9,451 nucleotides of DNA from Alphaproteobacteria bacterium UBA2784 (GTDB taxonomy: Bacteria; Pseudomonadota; Alphaproteobacteria; Micropepsales; Micropepsaceae): assembly GCA_002352285.1 (NCBI GenBank), contig DEIC01000003.1, forward strand, positions 3,868-13,318. Reading direction: 5' to 3'. Shown piece after piece: positions 1 to 6,534 of the stretch. Position 1 is the stretch's first letter. Each line of letters starts with the position of its first letter. A program made the position numbers and the translations under genes. The notes under the pieces are model-generated. The model saw only the letters and a list, made by a program, of their open reading frames with translations. It searched no databases and had not been told where the DNA came from.

Positions 1-657
1 ACGGCGTCCGGCGGGCCCTTCCGCACCATGCCGCAGGCGCGCATGGCGCAGGTAACACCCGAAGAGGCGATTGCTCACCCTACGTGGTCGATGGGCCCGA
101 AAATTTCGGTCGATTGTGCGACACTGATGAACAAGGGGCTGGAGCTGATCGAGGCGCATCACCTCTTTGGCATGGATGCGGATCGCCTCGATGTGCTCGT
201 GCACCCGCAATCGCTGGTCCATGCCTTTGTCGTCTGGCGTGATGGTTCTGTGCTGATGCATGCGGGCGCGCCCGACATGCGTACGCCGATTGCCGTCGCG
301 CTCGGCTGGCCCCGCCGCGTAGATTCGCCCGCCCGGCGGCTCGATCTGACCTCTTTGGCCGGGCTCTCCTTTGAGCAGCCGGATCTTGAGCGTTTTCCGG
401 CACTTAAGCTTGCCCGCCAAGCCTTGCGGGCGGGGCGGGGCGCGCCTACCATTCTCAACGCCGCCAATGAAGTGGCGGTTGCGGCGTTTCTGGACCATGC
501 CATCGGCTTCCTGGCGATTGCCGGAACCGTGGGCGATTGCCTCGCCGCAATGGGGGAGCGCCGGGCGCCGGCTTCGCTGGAGGAAGCGGTCGCCCTCGAT
601 GAAGAAACGCGCCGCCTGGCGCAGGGTTTTGTCCGCGCCGCCGTGGCTGCGCAATAG
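1..657 (+). CDS. dxr: 1-deoxy-D-xylulose 5-phosphate reductoisomerase, C-terminal part (5' end outside window)
   Basis: Dxr converts DXP to 2-C-methyl-D-erythritol 4-phosphate with NADPH and a divalent metal, the first committed step of the cytosolic MEP isoprenoid pathway. The reading frame is open from base 1 and ends at TAG 655-657, giving 218 residues of an enzyme usually near 390-400, so roughly the N-terminal NADPH-binding half is missing. Visible motifs, numbered from base 1, are SGGPFR (3-8), HPTWSMG (26-32), MNKGLE (43-48), HPQS, the PDMRTPI flexible-loop region and NAANE. Setting S3 equal to E. coli S186 aligns H26, N44, K45 and E48 with H209, N227, K228 and E231, all substrate or metal ligands. 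The residue matching S222 is Cys (C39). The stop lies 13 bases before rseP. The usual neighbours uppS and cdsA would lie upstream, out of view. Identity is very secure. Confidence 0.96.
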   Translation, partial: TASGGPFRTMPQARMAQVTPEEAIAHPTWSMGPKISVDCATLMNKGLELIEAHHLFGMDADRLDVLVHPQSLVHAFVVWRDGSVLMHAGAPDMRTPIAVALGWPRRVDSPARRLDLTSLAGLSFEQPDLERFPALKLARQALRAGRGAPTILNAANEVAVAAFLDHAIGFLAIAGTVGDCLAAMGERRAPASLEEAVALDEETRRLAQGFVRAAVAAQ

Positions 658-670
658 ACGGGATACGGCG

Positions 671-1816
671 ATGGAAGGTCTGGGCATTGTTGGCGACTTC
701 ATCAGCGGCGGGGCGACCTATATCCTGCCATTCCTCTTTGTACTGACGATTGTCGTCTTCGTGCACGAGCTCGGCCACTTCCTGATGGGCCGGTTCTTCA
801 ATACGAAAATCGAAACGTTCTCCATCGGCTTTGGCCGCGAGATGTTCGGCTTCAACGACCGGCACGGCACGCGCTGGAAATTTTCGTGGGTGCCGCTGGG
901 CGGCTATGTGAAGTTCTGGGGTGACGAAACCGCCGCCTCGACGCCCGATATTGATGCGCTGGAAAGCGTCAAGAACGATCCGGAGCGCAGCCGCTGCTTT
1001 CACTTCAAGCCGGTGCACCAGCGGGCGTTGATCGTGGCCGCAGGCCCCTTTGCCAATTTCATCTTTGCAACGATCGTGTTTGCCGCTCTCTTCAGCATCT
1101 ATGGCGAACCGCGCATCGGCACCCGCATTGGCGAGGTGCTGGAAAATTCTCCCGCCGCCGCCGCAGGCATTCTGGCAGGCGACCGTGTCATCTCCATCGA
1201 CGGCGATCCCGTCACCGAGTTCGATGAGATCCGCGCCGCCGTCATGGCATCGGGCGGTGATCCGCTCTCTCTGGCAGTTGACCGGGGCGGCGCCCCCGTC
1301 ACGCTTCAGATCGTCCCTGCCTATGAGGAGATGGGCGGCCCTGTCGGTGGCGAGAACAAGGTCTGGCGCATCGGCCTTCGCCCCTCGGGAGACGAGGGGA
1401 ATCGGACCCTGATTCACCATGATCCCGCCTCGGCCCTCTATCGGGGCGCCAAGGCCAATGTGGATATTATTTCACAGTCGCTGGCCTTTATCGGGCGCCT
1501 GATTGTGGGGCGGGAGGACGCCTCCCACCTTTCCGGGCCTGTTGGAATTGCCCGGACTTCGGGGGAAGTGGCCGCGAATCTTGGCCTTTTGTCCCTCATC
1601 CAGCTGATGGCTGTCCTTTCTGTAACTGTCGGAATGTTCAACCTTTTCCCCATTCCGATGCTCGACGGCGGCCATCTTCTGTATTATGCATTCGAGGCCG
1701 TTCGCGGCAGGCCGCTGGGGGAGCGGGCGCAGGAATTCGGATTCCGTATCGGGCTGGTGCTGGTTGGGTCGCTGATGGTGTTTGCGACCTTCAATGACCT
1801 CGCCAAATTGCTCTGA
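671..1816 (+). CDS. rseP: Site-2 intramembrane zinc metalloprotease RseP/MmpA
   Basis: This inner-membrane M50 protease cleaves transmembrane segments. E. coli RseP releases sigma-E by cutting RseA, and Caulobacter MmpA cleaves the polarity factor PodJ. The 381-residue product has a first membrane segment at about 17-40 carrying HELGH (32-36, zinc ligands and catalytic Glu). A second hydrophobic segment lies at about 119-145 and one PDZ domain at about 148-221. The C-terminal core holds NLFPIPMLDGG (324-334, D332 the third zinc ligand), followed by a last segment at about 356-379. E. coli RseP is about 450 residues with two tandem PDZ domains; the shorter single-PDZ form is usual in alphaproteobacteria. 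ATG 671 was chosen because the first membrane segment begins just after it. The same frame is open further upstream, but only inside dxr. The ribosome site (ACGGGA) is weak, so coupling to dxr translation is plausible. The substrate here is unknown. Confidence 0.94.
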   Translation: MEGLGIVGDFISGGATYILPFLFVLTIVVFVHELGHFLMGRFFNTKIETFSIGFGREMFGFNDRHGTRWKFSWVPLGGYVKFWGDETAASTPDIDALESVKNDPERSRCFHFKPVHQRALIVAAGPFANFIFATIVFAALFSIYGEPRIGTRIGEVLENSPAAAAGILAGDRVISIDGDPVTEFDEIRAAVMASGGDPLSLAVDRGGAPVTLQIVPAYEEMGGPVGGENKVWRIGLRPSGDEGNRTLIHHDPASALYRGAKANVDIISQSLAFIGRLIVGREDASHLSGPVGIARTSGEVAANLGLLSLIQLMAVLSVTVGMFNLFPIPMLDGGHLLYYAFEAVRGRPLGERAQEFGFRIGLVLVGSLMVFATFNDLAKLL

Positions 1817-1832
1817 TCCGGCTAATCCGGCT
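1816..1832 (+). repeat. Short tandem direct repeat in the rseP-bamA gap
   Basis: ATCCGGCT occurs at 1816-1823 and again at 1825-1832, a 9-base period starting at the last base of the rseP stop codon. ATCCGG recurs once more at 1852-1857. It could be a regulator half-site array in the bamA leader or chance in GC-rich DNA. No convincing -35/-10 pair was found in the 68-base gap. Confidence 0.4.
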
Positions 1833-1874
1833 TCGCGGCGTTAAGAACCACATCCGGTCCCGGTTTCGAGTGTT

Positions 1875-1878
1875 AGGG
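1875..1878 (+). promoter_or_regulatory. Ribosome binding site that favours the ATG 1885 start of bamA
   Basis: AGGG lies six bases before ATG 1885. The frame could also open at GTG 1870, five codons earlier. That GTG has no comparable purine-rich site, and starting there would put five extra residues before the basic n-region of the signal peptide. The ATG is preferred. Confidence 0.6.
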
Positions 1879-1884
1879 TTAGAC

Positions 1885-4260
1885 ATGAAGCGTCTCGCGC
1901 TTGGCCTTCTTCTTGTTGTCGCCTCGGCTTTTCCTGCCTATGCGCAGACGGCTCCGGATTCATCCACGCAAAGCCAGCGCATTGTCACGCGCATCGTCGT
2001 CGAGGGTACGCAGCGTATCGAGCCCGGCACCGTGCGCTCTTACATGCCCGTGCGCGAGGGTGAGCCGGTTGACGATGCACTGATCGACCGTTCGCTCAAG
2101 GCGCTCTATGCAACCGGCCTTTTTGCAGACGTCACCATTACCGCGAGCGGCACCGAACTTCTCGTCAAGGTGCGCGAGAACCCGCTCATCAACCGCGTGG
2201 CGTTTGAAGGCAATGGCAAGATCTCGCAGGAAGACCTTGAGAAAGAAGTCCAGCTCAAGCCGCGCCTGATTTTCACGCGCGCCAAGGTGCAGTCTGACGT
2301 GCAGCGCATCGTCGAGTTGTACCGCCGCGCCGGCAATTTTGCCGTGACGGTGGAGCCCAAGATCGTCGAACTCGACCAGAACCGCGTCGATCTCGTCTTC
2401 GAGATCAATGAGGGTCCGGAAACGGGCGTGACCCGCATCAACTTCATCGGCAACCGCGTCTATGACGACGCCGAACTGCGCGGTGAGATCGCGACAACGG
2501 AGTCGGCCTGGTGGCGCTTCCTTTCGTCCAACGATAATTACGATCCTGATCGCCTTGCCTTCGACCGCGAGCAGCTGCGCCGTTTCTACCTGCGCAATGG
2601 CTATGCCGACTTCCGCGTGATTTCATCAGTGGCCGAACTGGCGCGCGACAATTCCGGCTTCTACGTCACCTTCACCGTGGAAGAGGGCGATCTCTACTCC
2701 TTTGGCAAGATCGACATCGAGACGAACCTGGAGGAGATCGACAAGGACGAGCTGATGATGCTCATCCTGGTGGAAGAGGGCGACGAGTATAACGCCGAAC
2801 TGATCGACAAGACGATCGATGCCGTGACCTATGCGGTAGGCGTGCGCGGCTATGCCTTTGCTGAGGTCAATCCGCGCGTCCGCCGCAACCGCGACACCAA
2901 GACCATCGACCTGATTTTCCAGATCGAGCAGGGTCCGCGCGTTTACATCGACCGCATCAATATCGTCGGCAACACCCGCACGCTTGACCGCGTGATCCGC
3001 CGCGAAATCCGTCTGGCAGAGGGTGACGCTTTCAACCGCGTACTGATCGACCGCTCGCGCGCCCGCATCCGCGGCCTTGGCTTCTTCAAGACGGTGGAAA
3101 TCACGGAGGAGCCGGGTTCGGCCCCTGACCGCACGTCGCTCACGGTGACGGTGGAAGAGCAGTCAACCGGCGAGTTGTCCGTCGGCTTCGGCTTCTCTTC
3201 AACCGAAGGACTTGTCGGCGACCTTTCCTATACCGAACGCAATCTGCTGGGCCGCGGCCAGTTCCTGCGCATGCGCCTGTCACTGTCTGACCGCCGTCAG
3301 CAGATCGATCTGCGCTTTACCGACCCCTACTTCCTTGACCGGAACTTTGCGGCAGGCGTGGACCTTTACTCTACTGAATCCGATTTCAGCGAGTCGTCCT
3401 ACTCAACGGAGTCGACCGGCTTTGGTCTGCGCGCCGGCTTCCCGCTGACGGAATTCACGCGTTTGGGCCTGCGTGTCTCTGGCCGCCGCGACATCATCGA
3501 GCCTGATCCCACGGCGTCTGACGCCATCCGCGCGCTGCAAGGCACGTCCTATACGGCGCAGGCGGGCTTTACCTACTCGTTTGATACACGCGATGACCCG
3601 CGCACGCCCAAGACGGGCTTTATCGGCTCGTTCGATCTGGATGTATCGTCGGTGAATGTTGAGGACATCATCGAGGTGTTCCCGTGTCCGACAACGGGTT
3701 GTACCTTTGTCGAAGACAGCTATTACTACTATCGCATTGAAGGCAGCATTAAGGGCTACCAGCGCCTGTGGAGCGATGATTTCATCGCCTCGCTCGCCAT
3801 CAATGCCGGTTATGTTGACGACTTTGCCAGCGATGGCGGCTTCATCGACGGCGTGCGCATCAATGACCGCTTCTTCAAGGGCGGCTCGTCGTTCCGCGGC
3901 TTCGAGAACTCGGGCGTCGGCCCGCGCGACACGGCCTCGCTGTCGCAGGACGCAGTGGGCGGCCAGTTCTATGCCATCAGCACGTTTGAGCTGACCTTCC
4001 CGAATTACCTGCCGGAAGAATTCGGCATCGAGACGGCGGCCTTTGTTGATTTCGGCACGGTCGGCATCGTCGATGGCGCGGACACCTGCTCGGCAATCAC
4101 CTGTATCGAAGACGATCTGGAGCTTCGCCTGACGGTGGGTGTGTCGGTCTTCTGGGATTCACCTTTCGGCCGCATCAGGCTCGACTTCTCGAACCCGGTG
4201 CTCAAGGCTGACTACGACATCACTGAGGGCTTCCGCTTCAGCGCAGGCACGCAGTTCTGA
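1885..4260 (+). CDS. bamA: Outer membrane protein assembly factor BamA (Omp85 family)
   Basis: BamA is the essential core of the BAM complex, folding and inserting beta-barrel proteins into the outer membrane. The 791-residue product begins with a signal peptide (MKRLALGLL...), probably cut after AYA at residue 20. Five POTRA domains follow at about 33-99, 100-180, 181-270, 271-352 and 353-428, each with the typical repeating pattern of a hydrophobic start strand and a GN-type turn. The C-terminal barrel runs from about 429 to 791. The loop-6 motif reads FRGF (670-673) where E. coli has VRGF. The chain ends in a phenylalanine-terminated strand (FSAGTQF), as expected of an outer-membrane beta-signal. 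Two CxxxxC pairs (601/606 and 735/740) lie in predicted barrel loops. It sits between rseP and an ompH-like gene, as in most proteobacteria. Confidence 0.97.
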   Translation: MKRLALGLLLVVASAFPAYAQTAPDSSTQSQRIVTRIVVEGTQRIEPGTVRSYMPVREGEPVDDALIDRSLKALYATGLFADVTITASGTELLVKVRENPLINRVAFEGNGKISQEDLEKEVQLKPRLIFTRAKVQSDVQRIVELYRRAGNFAVTVEPKIVELDQNRVDLVFEINEGPETGVTRINFIGNRVYDDAELRGEIATTESAWWRFLSSNDNYDPDRLAFDREQLRRFYLRNGYADFRVISSVAELARDNSGFYVTFTVEEGDLYSFGKIDIETNLEEIDKDELMMLILVEEGDEYNAELIDKTIDAVTYAVGVRGYAFAEVNPRVRRNRDTKTIDLIFQIEQGPRVYIDRINIVGNTRTLDRVIRREIRLAEGDAFNRVLIDRSRARIRGLGFFKTVEITEEPGSAPDRTSLTVTVEEQSTGELSVGFGFSSTEGLVGDLSYTERNLLGRGQFLRMRLSLSDRRQQIDLRFTDPYFLDRNFAAGVDLYSTESDFSESSYSTESTGFGLRAGFPLTEFTRLGLRVSGRRDIIEPDPTASDAIRALQGTSYTAQAGFTYSFDTRDDPRTPKTGFIGSFDLDVSSVNVEDIIEVFPCPTTGCTFVEDSYYYYRIEGSIKGYQRLWSDDFIASLAINAGYVDDFASDGGFIDGVRINDRFFKGGSSFRGFENSGVGPRDTASLSQDAVGGQFYAISTFELTFPNYLPEEFGIETAAFVDFGTVGIVDGADTCSAITCIEDDLELRLTVGVSVFWDSPFGRIRLDFSNPVLKADYDITEGFRFSAGTQF

Positions 4261-4301
4261 TCACGGCTTGAGAATTCCCCCCAAACGGCGAATACAAAAA
4301 G

Positions 4302-4955
4302 ATGAACGAGATGACGAAGCGTGCGCTTGGCGGTGTGGCCGCCGGATTTGGAATTGCCGCCATCGTGGCCGCCATTCTCGTGATCGGCGCGCCCACGACG
4401 GCCCAGCAAGGCGGCCCTGAGACAACGGCGGGCTCGGGTGTTACCGGACAGGCGCCGCCGGCCGTGGTGCTGGTGGTTGATCGTCAGGCAATCCTGCGCC
4501 AGTCGAAGGCCGGTCAGGACATGCTTCGCCAGGTCGAAGAAATGGGCAAGGCCATGGAGGCCGAGTTCGGCGCCGAGGAAAAGCGTCTCCGCGAAGACGC
4601 TGCCGCCCTGCAGCAGCAGGCCGCCGCCCTTTCACCTCAGGCACGTCAGGCGCGAGAGGCTGAACTCCGCCGCCGTCAGGAACAGCTCCAGAAGGCCGTG
4701 CAGGAACGTCAGGCCGCCATCCAGAACGGCATCAACAAGGCCCGCGCCCAGATCGAACAGGCGCTTGGTCCCATCCTCCAGCAGATCATGGTGGAGCGAG
4801 GCGGCAATCTGATGCTCGACCGTTCGTCGGTCATTCTCGGATCGGTCGATGTGGATGCCACGGCAGCCGCGGTCCAGCGGCTTGACCAGGTGCTTCCCGC
4901 CGTGAAGGTTGAGCCGATTGCCCCGGAAGCCGGCGAAGGCGGGCAGGGACAGTAA
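4302..4955 (+). CDS. ompH: OmpH/Skp-family periplasmic chaperone
   Basis: Skp/OmpH proteins are trimeric periplasmic chaperones whose long helical arms hold unfolded outer-membrane proteins on the way to BAM. The 217-residue product has a basic N-terminus and one hydrophobic stretch (about 8-30), a signal peptide possibly cut near TAQ (33-35). A Gly/Pro/Thr-rich linker (36-53) follows, then the first core beta-strand VVLVVDRQAIL (55-65). A long charged, Ala/Gln/Glu/Arg-rich coiled coil spans about 70-160, and the C-terminal core strand region NLMLDRSSVILGS is at 169-181. The tail is Gly/Glu/Gln-rich. E. coli Skp is about 161 residues, so this one is longer at both ends. ATG 4302 has only a weak purine tract before it; ATG 4311 in the same frame is the alternative. 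Position directly after bamA supports the call more than sequence identity does. Confidence 0.88.
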   Translation: MNEMTKRALGGVAAGFGIAAIVAAILVIGAPTTAQQGGPETTAGSGVTGQAPPAVVLVVDRQAILRQSKAGQDMLRQVEEMGKAMEAEFGAEEKRLREDAAALQQQAAALSPQARQAREAELRRRQEQLQKAVQERQAAIQNGINKARAQIEQALGPILQQIMVERGGNLMLDRSSVILGSVDVDATAAAVQRLDQVLPAVKVEPIAPEAGEGGQGQ

Positions 4956-5000
4956 TCAGCCCTGCTGCGTAATTGGGCCGGGCGCGTTGGTGTTCACCGG

Positions 5001-5028
5001 AAGAGATGCTGCGCCCAAGAGATGCTGC
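5001..5028 (+). repeat. 12-base direct repeat covering the lpxD translation start region
   Basis: AAGAGATGCTGC occurs at 5001-5012 and identically at 5017-5028, offset by 16 bases. Each copy contains a purine-rich AAGAG and an ATG. The first ATG (5006) is in the lpxD frame; the second (5022) is not. The AAGAG of the second copy lies about eight bases before ATG 5030, where it can act as the ribosome site for lpxD. Confidence 0.75.
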
Positions 5029-5029
5029 C

Positions 5030-6058
5030 ATGGCCGATCCCCGCTTCTTTGACAACAAGGGCCCGTTCACGCTGGCCGAACTGGCGCGTGCAGGTGGCAC
5101 GGCGCCGCCTGAGGATGCAGCGGCCAGCATAGCCATTCACGATGTTGCGTCGATGGATGCCTCGCATCCTTTTGCGATTACCTTCGTTGCCAGCAAATCC
5201 GCACTCCTGAAGTCCGGGCCGTTCAAGGCCGCCGCCATCATCTGCGCGCCGGAGCTGGCCGCGACCCTTCGCGAGCGCGCCCCTGTCCTTGAAACGAAAG
5301 ACCCTGCATCAGCCTTCTCGCGCATCGCGCACCATTTCTATCCAAATGCCGTGCGCGCGCTGGGCGCCAACCCGAATGCGGCCGTCGATCCCTCGGCGAA
5401 CATCGCCATCGGCGTGACGCTGGAGCCCGGCGTTGTCATCGGCCCCAAAGCTGAAATCGGGCCGGGCACGCATGTCAGCGCCAACACTGTCATAGGCCGC
5501 GGCGTCGCCATTGGCCGCGACTGCTTCATTGGCCCCAATGCCAGTATTGTGGCTGCCTATGTCGGCGATGGCGTGATCATTCATGCTGGTGCGCGCATCG
5601 GTCAGGATGGCTTCGGGTTCAATTCCGGGCCAGCAGGCCACCTGAAAGTGCCGCAGCTGGGCCGTGTGATCATTCAGGACAATGTCGAGATTGGCGCAAA
5701 TTGCACCATCGATCGTGGCGCATTGGGCGACACCGTGATTGGCGAGGGCACCAAGTTCGACAACATGGTGCACATCGCTCACAACGATATTATTGGCCGC
5801 CATGTGCTGATTGCAGCCCAGGCCGGGATTGCTGGATCAACCGTGCTGGCGGATTATGTCGCCATGGGCGGGCAGGCAGGCTTGGGCCCGCATATGAAAG
5901 TCGGCATGGCCGCGCGCATTGCCGGCGGCAGCCTCGCCCAGACCGATCTTGAGGGTGGTCAGGATTATTGCGGCATTCCCGCAATTCCCATCCGCGACTT
6001 CCTGCGTACCGTGCGCTTCATGCGCAAGGTCTCGAAAGGCGAAGTGGAGGGTTCATGA
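5030..6058 (+). CDS. lpxD: UDP-3-O-(3-hydroxyacyl)glucosamine N-acyltransferase LpxD
   Basis: LpxD adds the second 3-hydroxyacyl chain from acyl-ACP to the 2-amino group of UDP-3-O-acyl-glucosamine, the third step of lipid A synthesis in the cytoplasm. The 342-residue product fits the family length. An N-terminal uridine-binding domain (about 1-110, with FFDNKGPFTLAELA at its start) precedes a left-handed beta-helix of hexapeptide repeats (about 115-300). IGQDGFGF lies at 190-197, and the catalytic-type histidine is in HIAHN (H251, matching E. coli H239). A C-terminal helix at 320-338 ends the chain. ATG 5030 is chosen because MADPRFF resembles family N-termini. In-frame ATG 5006 would add eight residues (MLRPRDAA), and the frame is open back to 4973. 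The stop overlaps the fabZ start by four bases (ATGA). Confidence 0.96.
   Translation: MADPRFFDNKGPFTLAELARAGGTAPPEDAAASIAIHDVASMDASHPFAITFVASKSALLKSGPFKAAAIICAPELAATLRERAPVLETKDPASAFSRIAHHFYPNAVRALGANPNAAVDPSANIAIGVTLEPGVVIGPKAEIGPGTHVSANTVIGRGVAIGRDCFIGPNASIVAAYVGDGVIIHAGARIGQDGFGFNSGPAGHLKVPQLGRVIIQDNVEIGANCTIDRGALGDTVIGEGTKFDNMVHIAHNDIIGRHVLIAAQAGIAGSTVLADYVAMGGQAGLGPHMKVGMAARIAGGSLAQTDLEGGQDYCGIPAIPIRDFLRTVRFMRKVSKGEVEGS
6046..6050 (+). promoter_or_regulatory. Strong ribosome binding site for fabZ inside the end of lpxD
   Basis: GGAGG lies four bases before ATG 6055. It fixes the fabZ start; the longer open frame beginning at 5968 falls entirely inside lpxD and is not used. This is the best Shine-Dalgarno match in the window. 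Confidence 0.75.
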
Positions 6059-6534
6059 CTTCGGCTGATCCCCGCCGGGAATATGATGCCGCCGGCATCA
6101 TGGAGCTTCTGCCGCACCGGCCGCCGATGCTGCTGGTCGATCGCCTGATTGATGTGGTGCCCGGTGTCAGCGCGTTAGGCATCAAGCTGGTGCGCCCGGA
6201 TGAAATCTTCCTGCAGGGCCACTTTCCCGGCAAGCCCGTCATGCCGGGCGTCATGATTATTGAGGCGATGGCTCAGGCGGCTGGCGCCATGGCGATTGCG
6301 GGGCAGGGCCCTGAAGACCGCAACAAGCTCGTGCTCTTTACCACGCTTGACAATGCGCGCTTCCGCAAGCCGGTAGAGCCGGGCGATACCTTGCACCTCA
6401 AGGTCGCGACGCGCCGCAAGCGCCACCCCTTCTGGCAGTTTGCCGGAGAGGCGTTTGTCGGTGACAGTCTGTGTGCCGAAGCCGAGTTTGGCGCAATGCT
6501 GATGGAGCCGGGCCGCATGGCCGGAAAAAGCTGA
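6055..6534 (+). CDS. fabZ: 3-hydroxyacyl-ACP dehydratase FabZ
   Basis: FabZ removes water from (3R)-hydroxyacyl-ACP in the type II fatty acid elongation cycle. It therefore competes with LpxA and LpxD for the same hydroxyacyl-ACP. The 159-residue product is a single hot-dog fold. LLPHRPPMLLVDR (18-30) is the family N-terminal signature. GHFPGKPVMPGVMIIEAMAQ (55-74) contains the active-site pair H56 and E70, equivalent to E. coli H54 and E68. The start is fixed by GGAGG and by a four-base ATGA overlap with lpxD, and the stop shares one base with the lpxA start (TGATG). The arrangement implies that FabZ and the acyltransferases are made in linked amounts. Confidence 0.97.
   Translation: MTSADPRREYDAAGIMELLPHRPPMLLVDRLIDVVPGVSALGIKLVRPDEIFLQGHFPGKPVMPGVMIIEAMAQAAGAMAIAGQGPEDRNKLVLFTTLDNARFRKPVEPGDTLHLKVATRRKRHPFWQFAGEAFVGDSLCAEAEFGAMLMEPGRMAGKS

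Noticed and set aside
371..670. Upstream extension of the rseP frame giving a 481-residue protein
   Set aside because: The extra 100 residues lie inside dxr in another frame, are Arg/Pro/Trp-rich noise, and precede the natural ATG 671 next to the first membrane segment.
455..1420. Long - strand open frame of 321 codons opposite dxr and rseP
   Set aside because: It mirrors two well-identified genes, has no recognisable domain, and such antisense frames are expected in DNA with strong GC bias at third codon positions.
1817..1884. Candidate promoter before bamA (GCTAATCC or TTAAGA as -10 elements)
   Set aside because: Neither has a -35 element at acceptable spacing, and the match to the Caulobacter-type consensus is partial, so no promoter is annotated.
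4973..5029. Longer lpxD with start at 4973
   Set aside because: The added residues do not resemble LpxD N-termini, while MADPRFF from ATG 5030 does.
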